A DNA stretch of 64,000 bases from Nocardioides nitrophenolicus (GTDB taxonomy: Bacteria; Actinomycetota; Actinomycetes; Propionibacteriales; Nocardioidaceae): positions 2,480,001 to 2,544,000 of the forward strand of contig NZ_JAFBBY010000001.1 of NCBI RefSeq assembly GCF_016907515.1. The letters run 5' to 3'. Both the position numbers and the translations under genes were made by a program. Within the stretch, counting starts at the first letter, position 1, and every line of letters starts with the position of its first letter. The notes beneath the pieces are model-generated. The model worked only from the letters and a program-made list of their open reading frames with translations, made no database searches and was not told where the DNA came from. Below are positions 57,590 through 64,000 of the stretch, one piece after another.

Positions 57590-59140
57590 CTACTTCTCGG
57601 GGTAGGCCCAGTCCGGGGTGAGCTCGGACCAACTCTCGCGCAGGCTGCGCTTGAGCACCTTGCCCGACGGGTTGGTCGGGAGCTCGACCACCAGGTAGAC
57701 CTCCTTGGGCACCTTGAACCGACCCAGCCGGGCCCGCGCGTGCTCGATCAGGTCGGCCGCGTCCAGGCCGGGCCGGCCGATCACGAAGGCGACGGGCACC
57801 TCCTGCCAGGTCGGGTGCGCCACGCCGATCACCGACGCCGAGAGCACCAGCGGGTGGTCGGCCAGCACGTTCTCGATCTCGGCGCTCGACATGTTCTCCC
57901 CGCCGCTGCGGATCATGTCCTTGAGCCGGTCGCGGATGTAGAGGTAGCCGTCGGCGTCGAGGCAGCCCACGTCACCGGTGTGGAACCAGCCGCCGCGGAA
58001 GGCCGCCGCGGTGGCCGCGCCGTCGTCGAGATAGCCCGGACTGACCTTCGGTCCCCGGGCGACGACCTCACCGTTCTCGCCGACCGGGACGTCGTCGTCG
58101 TTCGCGTCGACGACCCGGACGTCGACGCCCACGACGGGGATGCCCACCGAGCCCTGCTTGGACTCCATGTGCGCCTCGTCGAGATAGGTCAGCCCGCTGC
58201 AGGTCTCGGTCAGGCCGTAGCCCTCGATCAGCCGGGCGTTGGGGAACAGCCCACGCGCCACCTGGAAGAGTGCCGAGGTCACCTGGCTGAAGATCAGCCA
58301 GCGCACCGAGGCCAGGCCGGTCTCCCGATCGTCCGCGGCCCGGCGGATCATGTCGAGCATCGTCGCCGCGACGACCATCCCCGTGATCTGCTCGGCCTCG
58401 ATCGTGGCGAGCACCTCGGCCGGCAGGAACCGCCGCTGCAGCACCATGCACCCGCCCACCTGCCAGATGGCGTACCCGGGCAGGTCGGTGCCGCCGACGT
58501 GGTAGAGCGGCGCGAAGTTGAGGATCCGGTCGGTCGGGCGCAGCCCGAGCTCGACGATCTGGGCGTGCATGTTCGCGGCGACGTTGCCGTGGGTGATCAG
58601 CACGCCCTTCGGCAGGCTGGTGGTCCCCGAGGTGTAGATGATCCGCTGGAGCGCGTCGGGCTCCAGGGGCAGGTCGGGCACCCGGGTCCCCCGGTACGGC
58701 GCCGCGAGGTCCGCGAGGTCCTCCCAGCTCGGGTCGATCGGCTCGAGCGCCAGCCGGCGTACGCCGGGCAGCCCGGCCAGCGCCGCGGCGGTGACCTCGG
58801 CGAACTCCGGCACCGTCGCCACCGCCTCCACCCGGGCATGACCGAGCAGGTGCGCGAGCTCGCCCGCGGTGAGCCGGTAGTTGAGCGGCACGAACACCGC
58901 GCCGATCCGGGACAGCGCGAGCGAGAGGAACATGAAGCCCGGCACGTTGTCGGCGACGATCGCGATCCGCGAGTCCTGCCCGACGCCCTGCTCCCGCAGG
59001 CCCGCGGCGAGCGCGCTCACCTCGGTGTCCAGCTCGGCGTACGTCCAGCGCCGGCCCTCGAAGACCAGCGCGTCGGCGTCGGCGAACCGGACCGCGTTCC
59101 AGGTCAGCATCCGGGCCAGGTTGGCCGTCGGCGCGGTCAC
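57590..59140 (-). CDS. Acyl-CoA ligase (ANL superfamily) 3
   Basis: A 516-aa AMP-forming ligase. Motifs are IIYTSGTTSLPKGVLITHG, YGLTETCSG, GDVGCLDADGYLYIRDRLKDMIRSGGEN and the catalytic Lys in NPSGKVLKRSLR. It is a full set, so it is expected to be active. It overlaps the start of ligase 4's stop region by 4 nt and closes the minus-strand operon, 13 nt from the convergent hydrolase gene. By eye it is more like ligase 4 than ligases 1 and 2. Confidence 0.92.
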   Translation of the reverse strand: MTAPTANLARMLTWNAVRFADADALVFEGRRWTYAELDTEVSALAAGLREQGVGQDSRIAIVADNVPGFMFLSLALSRIGAVFVPLNYRLTAGELAHLLGHARVEAVATVPEFAEVTAAALAGLPGVRRLALEPIDPSWEDLADLAAPYRGTRVPDLPLEPDALQRIIYTSGTTSLPKGVLITHGNVAANMHAQIVELGLRPTDRILNFAPLYHVGGTDLPGYAIWQVGGCMVLQRRFLPAEVLATIEAEQITGMVVAATMLDMIRRAADDRETGLASVRWLIFSQVTSALFQVARGLFPNARLIEGYGLTETCSGLTYLDEAHMESKQGSVGIPVVGVDVRVVDANDDDVPVGENGEVVARGPKVSPGYLDDGAATAAAFRGGWFHTGDVGCLDADGYLYIRDRLKDMIRSGGENMSSAEIENVLADHPLVLSASVIGVAHPTWQEVPVAFVIGRPGLDAADLIEHARARLGRFKVPKEVYLVVELPTNPSGKVLKRSLRESWSELTPDWAYPEK

Positions 59141-60666
59141 GACCGCGACTCGGCTTCCTGGGCGCGCAGCTGCTTCTTCAGCACCTTGCCGGAGTCGTTG
59201 CGCGGCAGCGCCGCCACGACGTCGACGTGCTTGGGCACCTTGTACTTGGCGAGGTGGGCGATGCAGTGCTCACGGAGGTCCGCGGCCGTGGTCGCGGCGC
59301 CCTCGCGGAGGATGACGAACGCCTTCGGCACCTCGTCCCACGTCGCGTCGGGTACGCCGATCACCGCCACCTCGGCGACGTCCGGGTGCTGCGCGATGAC
59401 CCGCTCCACCTCGGCGCTCGCGACGTTCTCGCCGCCGGACTTGATCAGGTCGGTGCGCCGGTCGACGAACCAGAGATAGCCGTCCTCGTCGATCCGGGCG
59501 ACGTCGCCGGTGAGGAACCAGCCGTCGCGGCGGGTGCGGGCGTTGGCGGCGTCGTCATTCCAGTAGCCGGGCGAGATCTTCTCGCCCCGCACGATCAGCT
59601 CCCCCTCCACCCCGGGCGGCACCGGGCGGAAGTCCTCATCGACGATGCGCAGGTGGACGCCGGGGAAGGGCGCGCCGAGCGCTCCCATCTTCGCCTCCTC
59701 GTGGGCGGCGTCCATGTAGCAGACCCCGTTGCACAGCTCGGTCATCCCGAAGGTGTCGACCAGCCGCACGTGCGGGAGCAGCGCCTTGACCTGGCGCCGC
59801 ACGCTCGGCGCGACGCCGGCGAAGAGCAGGTAGCGCAGCGCGGACAGGTCCGGCTTCGGGTCGAGCTCCAGCATCGCGAACAGGATCTGGGCGGCGAGCA
59901 CCAGGCCGGTGATCCGCTCCTCGACGGCGATCCGGGCGATGTCCTCGGCCTTGAACGTCGGGGTCAGCACCATGGTCGCGCCGGCGGTGAACACCGCGAG
60001 CCCGGGCGCCTCCAGGCCGCTGACGTGGAACAGCGGCGCCGAGATCAGGATCCGGTCGGACTGCGTCAGCTCGAGCTCGAGCACCTGCGCCCGGTGGTTG
60101 GCGGTCAGGTTGCCGCAGGTGTGGATCACGCCCTTGGGGTGCGCGGTCGTGCCCGAGGTGTAGAGCAGCCGGTGCACGTCGTCGGCCGCCCGCTCGGCGT
60201 CGGGGACCCGCACTCCCGCGGGCACGGTCGCCAGCAGGTCGCTCAGTCGCAGCGAGCCGGCCAGCACCCGGTCCTGGTTGGCCACGGTGATCTTCAGCCC
60301 GGTCGAGGCCAGCAGGCTCTCGGCCACGGGCGCGAAGTCGTCGTCGTACAGCAGGCAGGCGATGCCGGCCTGCTCGATGACATAGGCCTGCTCGGTGGCG
60401 TGCAGGCGCCAGTTCAGCGGCACCGAGATCGCGCCGATCCGGGCCAGGGCGAGCAGCTCGAGCACGTAGGTCGCGGTGTTGCGGCCGAGGACGCCCACCA
60501 GGTCGTCGATGCCGATCCCCGCGGCGAGCAGGGCGGCGGCGTACCTGTCGACCTCGGCGTCCAGCTCCGCATAGGTCCAGCGCCGCTCGCCGTCGACCAG
60601 GGCCTCCCGGTCCGCGCGCCGCAGCGCCTGGACCCGCAGCGTCTCCGCGAAGTTGCTGGTGGCCAT
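59137..60666 (-). CDS. Acyl-CoA ligase (ANL superfamily) 4
   Basis: A 509-aa AMP-forming ligase with LLYTSGTTAHPKGVIHTCG, FGMTELCNG, GDVARIDEDGYLWFVDRRTDLIKSGGEN and Lys in NDSGKVLKKQLR. ATG 60666 shares a base with the VOC gene stop (TGATG). Tandem with ligase 3, it may have arisen by duplication and activate a different-length or later intermediate. Confidence 0.92.
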   Translation of the reverse strand: MATSNFAETLRVQALRRADREALVDGERRWTYAELDAEVDRYAAALLAAGIGIDDLVGVLGRNTATYVLELLALARIGAISVPLNWRLHATEQAYVIEQAGIACLLYDDDFAPVAESLLASTGLKITVANQDRVLAGSLRLSDLLATVPAGVRVPDAERAADDVHRLLYTSGTTAHPKGVIHTCGNLTANHRAQVLELELTQSDRILISAPLFHVSGLEAPGLAVFTAGATMVLTPTFKAEDIARIAVEERITGLVLAAQILFAMLELDPKPDLSALRYLLFAGVAPSVRRQVKALLPHVRLVDTFGMTELCNGVCYMDAAHEEAKMGALGAPFPGVHLRIVDEDFRPVPPGVEGELIVRGEKISPGYWNDDAANARTRRDGWFLTGDVARIDEDGYLWFVDRRTDLIKSGGENVASAEVERVIAQHPDVAEVAVIGVPDATWDEVPKAFVILREGAATTAADLREHCIAHLAKYKVPKHVDVVAALPRNDSGKVLKKQLRAQEAESRS

Positions 60667-61160
60667 CAGGAGAGCTCGCCTCGGCGGAAGGCCAGGATCT
60701 CCTCCCGCGTCGGCAGCGAGACCAGCTCCAGCAGGTTGCCGTCGAGGTCGCGCGCGGCGAAGGCGGTGATGTAGCCGTAGTTCTCCAGCAGCACCCGGTT
60801 CGGCGGGCCGAGCACCTCGGCGCCGAGGTCGACGAAGCGCTGGTGCACCTCGGCGATCTCGTCGACCGGGACCTGGAAGGAGAGCAGGAAGGTGCCGAGC
60901 TCGAGATGGCCGGCGCTGGCGGTGCGCCGCTTCTCGCCGTTCCACTCGATCAGCTCGAGCTGGCCGATCTGGCTGGGCCCCTGCAGGTACTGCACCTTCC
61001 CGGTGGTGCCGGGGGGCAGGCCCAGCGAGCCCTCGATCCCCGGGCCGCCGACATCGGAGCGGAGGGTCCTGGTGTAGCCGAGCGCCTTCTCGTAGAAGTC
61101 GGCCGCCTTCTCGACGTCGGACACGGTCATCGCGACGTGGTGGACTTCGCTGACGGGCAT
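60666..61160 (-). CDS. VOC-superfamily protein (methylmalonyl-CoA epimerase / glyoxalase-like)
   Basis: A 164-aa VOC protein with VHHVAMTVSDVEKAADFYEK, the usual first-module opening with a metal-ligand His, GKVQYLQGPSQIGQLELIEW and ARDLDGNLLELVSLP, carrying the late Glu ligand. It is close in style to epimerases and to glyoxalase/bleomycin-resistance proteins. Placed between an SDR/thiolase unit and two ligases, it may act on a CoA ester such as an epimerase. ATG 61160 has a GAGG-type SD. Confidence 0.87.
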   Translation of the reverse strand: MPVSEVHHVAMTVSDVEKAADFYEKALGYTRTLRSDVGGPGIEGSLGLPPGTTGKVQYLQGPSQIGQLELIEWNGEKRRTASAGHLELGTFLLSFQVPVDEIAEVHQRFVDLGAEVLGPPNRVLLENYGYITAFAARDLDGNLLELVSLPTREEILAFRRGELS

Positions 61161-61192
61161 GGTCGGTCCTCTCTCTGCGCTGGTCCGCGCCC

Positions 61193-62095
61193 TCAGGCGC
61201 CGAGGACCTTCTGGATCAGGGCGATCTCGTCGTGACCGCCCTCGGGCACGATGAAGTCCTCGAGGGAGCAGATCTCGTCGATCGCGGCGAGGACGTCGGA
61301 GGGCGACGCCGGGTCGGGACCGGAGTACCAGCCGGGCGTGACGCCCAGGAAGATCCGGCCCACGCGGCCGCCGCCGACGGTGAGGATGTGGCGGTTGAGC
61401 TCGCACTGCTCGGAGGCGAGATAGGTCGCGACCGCCGCCACGTGCTGCGGGTCGAAGCGGTCGGCGAGCTCGCCGAGCAGGCCCTCGGTCATCCGGGTCG
61501 CGGCGGTCGGGGACAGCGCGTTGACCGTGATCCCGTGTCGCTCACCCTCCAGGGAGAGCACGTTCATCAGGCCGACCAGCCCGGCCTTCGCCGCTCCGTA
61601 CGACGACTGGCCGAAGTTGCCGAGCAGGCCGGAGGAGGACGTGGTGAGCACGATCCGGCCGTAGCCGCGTTCGACGAAGTGCGGCCAGGCGGGCCGCAAC
61701 ACGTTGAACGCGCCGCCGAGGTGGACGTCGAGCACGTCGGTCACATCGGTGTCGACCGCCTTGGCGAACGAGCGGTCGCGCAGGATCCCGGCGTTGTGGA
61801 TGACGGCGTCGACCTGGCCGAAGGCGTCGATAGCGGTGGCGATCAGCGCCCGGCCGCCCTCGACCGTGGCGACCGAGTCGGTGCTGGCCACGGCGATGCC
61901 GCCGGCAGCGGTGATCTCGTCGACCACGGCCTGGGCGGCGCCGGAGCTGCCGGTCCCGTCGACCGCGCCGCCGAGGTCGTTGACCACGACCCGGGCGTCG
62001 TGCTGGGCGAGGGTCAGCGCGTGCGCCCGACCGATGCCGTTGCCGGCGCCGGTGACGACGACCACCCGGCCGTCGTACGAGACCTGGCGGCTCAT
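61193..62095 (-). CDS. SDR-family dehydrogenase, MFE-2/17-beta-HSD4-like
   Basis: A 300-aa SDR: TGAGNGIGRAHAL, NDLGGAVDGTGSS (typical of multifunctional enzyme 2 3-hydroxyacyl-CoA dehydrogenases), NAG, catalytic Ser in TTSSSGLLG, YGAAK and a ~50-residue C-terminal extension (DVLAAIDEICSLEDFIVPEGG). It probably oxidises a (3R)-hydroxyacyl-CoA. ATG 62095 overlaps the thiolase stop by 4 nt, so it acts next to the thiolase in beta-oxidation. Confidence 0.92.
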   Translation of the reverse strand: MSRQVSYDGRVVVVTGAGNGIGRAHALTLAQHDARVVVNDLGGAVDGTGSSGAAQAVVDEITAAGGIAVASTDSVATVEGGRALIATAIDAFGQVDAVIHNAGILRDRSFAKAVDTDVTDVLDVHLGGAFNVLRPAWPHFVERGYGRIVLTTSSSGLLGNFGQSSYGAAKAGLVGLMNVLSLEGERHGITVNALSPTAATRMTEGLLGELADRFDPQHVAAVATYLASEQCELNRHILTVGGGRVGRIFLGVTPGWYSGPDPASPSDVLAAIDEICSLEDFIVPEGGHDEIALIQKVLGA

Positions 62096-63300
62096 CCGCC
62101 GACCTCCTCGCGCGTGGACGGCTCGGTGCCGAGGACGGCGACGAAGGCGACGCACGAGCCGGGCTGGCCGCCGAGGTTCTGCGCGACGGCGAGCCGGGCG
62201 TCCGGGACCTGTCGTTCGCCGGCCTCGCCGCGCAGCTGGGTGAAGCACTCGAACATCATCCGCAGTCCGGTGGCACCGATCGGGTGGCCGAAGGACTTCA
62301 GCCCGCCGTCGCTGTTGACCGGGAGCGCGCCGTCGAGGTCGTAGCGCCCGTCGAGGATGTCGCGCCAGGCCTTGCCGCGCTCGGAGAAGCCGAGGTCCTC
62401 CATCAGCACCAGCTCGGTCGGCGTGAAGCAGTCGTGCACCTCGGCCAGCGAGATCTCGGTCGCGGGGTCGCTCACCCCGGCCTGCTCGTAGGCCTGCTGG
62501 GCGGCGAGCACCACCTCGGGGAAGGTGGTGAAGTCGTAGCCGTCGGCGGCCAGCCCGGCGCCCGAGCCGGCGACGAAGCTCATCCCGCGCAGGAAGATCG
62601 GCTTGTCGGTGTACTTGTACGCGTCCTCGGCCCGCACCAGGATCGCGGCGGCCGCGCCGTCGGAGACGCCCGAGCAGTCCATCACGCCGAGCGGCCCGGC
62701 GATCTTGGGCGAGCTCTCCACGACCTCCGGCGCGATCGCCTTCTGGAACTGGGCGCGGCTGTTGCGGGAGCCATTGGCGTGGTTCTTCACCGCGACGTGG
62801 GTGAGCGCGCTGCGCAGGTCGCGGTCGCCGACCCCGTGCGCCTGCTGGTACGCCGGTGCGAGCAGGGAGAAGCCGGCCGGCGCGGTCCAGTCGACGTCGG
62901 TGCCGTCGGACGGCGGGTAGACCGCCGAGAGGCCGGCCTGGGAGGAGTCCTTGAGCTTCTCGACGCCGGTCGCCATCACCACGTCGTAGGCGCCGGAGGC
63001 CACCGCGAAGGCCGCATTGCGGAAGGCCTCGGACCCGGTGGCGCAGTAGTTCTCCACACGGGTCACGGGCTTGCCGACCAGGCGCAGCGGCCGGGCCAGG
63101 GTCTGACCGGACATCCCGGAGCCCTGGGTGCCGACCCAGAAGGCGTCGACGTCGGCGAGCTGGACCTCGGGCAGGGCGGCGAGGCACTCGGTGACGGCGT
63201 CGACGAGGAGGTCGTCGGCGGAGGAGTTCCAGTGGTCCCGGAACGGGGTGCAGCCCATCGCGACGATCGCGACGTCGTGGGTCATGCGCTTGGTGCCCAT
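62092..63300 (-). CDS. Thiolase (SCP2-type acetyl-CoA acetyltransferase)
   Basis: A 402-aa thiolase of the lipid-transfer-protein group. The nucleophile Cys is in ENYCATGSEAF, His in EVHDCFT and GHPIGATG. The family often works with a DUF35 partner, which is encoded upstream here. It cleaves a 3-ketoacyl-CoA, releasing acetyl- or propionyl-CoA. The ATG at 63300 shares bases with the stop of the DUF35 gene (TGATG); the in-frame ATG at 63285 is an alternative. It is the last beta-oxidation step of the cluster. Confidence 0.93.
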   Translation of the reverse strand: MGTKRMTHDVAIVAMGCTPFRDHWNSSADDLLVDAVTECLAALPEVQLADVDAFWVGTQGSGMSGQTLARPLRLVGKPVTRVENYCATGSEAFRNAAFAVASGAYDVVMATGVEKLKDSSQAGLSAVYPPSDGTDVDWTAPAGFSLLAPAYQQAHGVGDRDLRSALTHVAVKNHANGSRNSRAQFQKAIAPEVVESSPKIAGPLGVMDCSGVSDGAAAAILVRAEDAYKYTDKPIFLRGMSFVAGSGAGLAADGYDFTTFPEVVLAAQQAYEQAGVSDPATEISLAEVHDCFTPTELVLMEDLGFSERGKAWRDILDGRYDLDGALPVNSDGGLKSFGHPIGATGLRMMFECFTQLRGEAGERQVPDARLAVAQNLGGQPGSCVAFVAVLGTEPSTREEVGG

Positions 63301-64000
63301 CAGCGGTTGTCCTCCTGCGGACGCAGCTTCCAGAAGTAGTTGTGGATCCCGTCGGTGGTCCACAGCCGGCGGAACACCGGGCGGACTGCGTCGCCGACGG
63401 CCACCGAGCCGGCCGGCACGTCGGTCGCGTACGCGGTCAGTCGACCACCGCCCTCGACGTCTGCGACGACGATGTCGACCGCGTCCTCCGGCATCGTGGT
63501 GAGGTGGTCGGTGGTCACGGAGACGACCCGCGCGACCTGGTCGCGCAGCGAGATCCGCTTGCCGGGGATCTCGGCGACGATGCCGCACGCCGCGCAGGCC
63601 CGGCTCGGCGGCGTGGTCACCGTGCCGCACGCGTCGCACACGCTCCCCTCGAGCCGGAACTTCCAGCCCGCGCGGCGATGCATCGGCGGCGCGGCCGGCG
63701 CCGGAGCGGCCGGGCGGGCCGGACCCTGGACGTCGAGGAGGCCGCGCCAGCGCAGGTAGCGGCCGTAGCCCAGCGGCTGCCGGGCGGCGAGCTGGTCGCG
63801 CACCGACGCACCGCCGCGCGCGGCGCGGACGCCGTCACCGACGCGGAGCACGAAGGCGTCGGCGCCCTCGGTCGCGGACACGAGGAGGACCGTCTGGCCG
63901 GGCTCGGCGATGTCGAGCGTCGCGGCGAGCAGCAGGCCGGGGTGCGCGGCGCCGGTGAACCCGGCTGCGCGCTCGATCCGCGCGTCCTCGCCGGCGCCGC
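63300..64000 (-). CDS. OB-fold/DUF35 protein with zinc ribbon, thiolase partner (5' end outside window)
   Basis: The frame is open to the right edge, so the N-terminus is missing. The visible C-terminal ~230 residues have a thiolase/HMG-CoA-synthase-like stretch first (AGFTGAAHPGLLLAATL, VSATEGADAFVL), then a rubredoxin-like zinc ribbon CDACG...CAACG and an OB fold (VVSVTTDHLTTMP, VVADVEGGGRLTAY). DUF35 proteins bind acyl-CoA and assemble with the SCP2 thiolase. The fusion with a synthase-like domain is common in actinobacteria. The gene is coupled to the thiolase by a TGATG overlap. Confidence 0.85.
   Translation of the reverse strand, partial: GAGEDARIERAAGFTGAAHPGLLLAATLDIAEPGQTVLLVSATEGADAFVLRVGDGVRAARGGASVRDQLAARQPLGYGRYLRWRGLLDVQGPARPAAPAPAAPPMHRRAGWKFRLEGSVCDACGTVTTPPSRACAACGIVAEIPGKRISLRDQVARVVSVTTDHLTTMPEDAVDIVVADVEGGGRLTAYATDVPAGSVAVGDAVRPVFRRLWTTDGIHNYFWKLRPQEDNR

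Noticed and set aside
1..64000. Genomic island or prophage
   Set aside because: No integrase, phage or conjugation genes, no tRNA target and no evident change in composition were seen. The only mobile-looking item is the small palindromic element at 4860-5031.

Overview
The window is high-GC DNA (roughly 70% or more) with strong third-position GC bias, frequent GTG starts, ATGA/GTGA gene overlaps and SD-led or apparently leaderless genes. Together with an AlkB-rubredoxin fusion, MmpL-type exporters, a CUT2-type ABC importer and many acyl-CoA ligase and LLM-flavin genes, this points to an actinobacterium of the Nocardioides type. The genus is inferred from gene style; no rRNA or tRNA is present to confirm it. 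No phage, CRISPR array or transposase gene was seen.

Region 1 (1-22.6 kb) is mixed housekeeping and stress genes. It holds a regulator fragment, a DEAD-box helicase, an alpha-methylacyl-CoA racemase, and an M15 peptidase lipoprotein whose signal peptide has been split in frame by a palindromic repeat. It continues with an alkane hydroxylase operon (alkB-rubredoxin, ferredoxin, tetR), a Ser/Thr kinase coupled to a second M15 peptidase, a vapBC pair, a cytochrome P450, a two-component system, a flotillin/NfeD pair, two TetR-controlled units (an NAD(P)-binding protein and an MmpL exporter), a glutathione peroxidase and a nitroreductase.

Region 2 (22.6-38.1 kb) looks like a self-contained catabolic module. 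It has a GntR regulator, an AcoR-type activator without a GAFTGA loop, and a CUT2-type ABC importer (binding lipoprotein, an 840-residue ATPase-ATPase-permease fusion, and a second permease) with a dehydrogenase. Divergent from the importer is a tightly coupled operon: alpha/beta hydrolase, Baeyer-Villiger monooxygenase, SDR, aldehyde dehydrogenase, iron alcohol dehydrogenase and a 3-hydroxyacyl-CoA-dehydrogenase-like protein. The set matches the logic alcohol -> ketone -> lactone/ester -> hydroxy acid -> aldehyde -> acid. A 17-bp perfect palindrome between the two divergent arms is a candidate activator site.

Region 3 (38.1-43 kb) is a NarL-type two-component system next to a divergent MmpL exporter, closed by a 20-bp hairpin.

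Region 4 (43-64 kb) is an almost uninterrupted CoA-dependent degradation cluster. It has an IclR regulator with a divergent phenol-hydroxylase-like FAD monooxygenase, then minus-strand genes for two unusual crotonases, four LLM flavin oxidoreductases, four acyl-CoA ligases, a paired acyl-CoA dehydrogenase, two VOC proteins, a metallo-beta-lactamase fold hydrolase, an MFE-2-like SDR, a thiolase and a DUF35-containing partner running off the window. Two start regions share a near-identical 21-bp motif, suggesting one regulator outside the window controls them. The substrate is not known; a multi-ring or branched cyclic compound is an inference.
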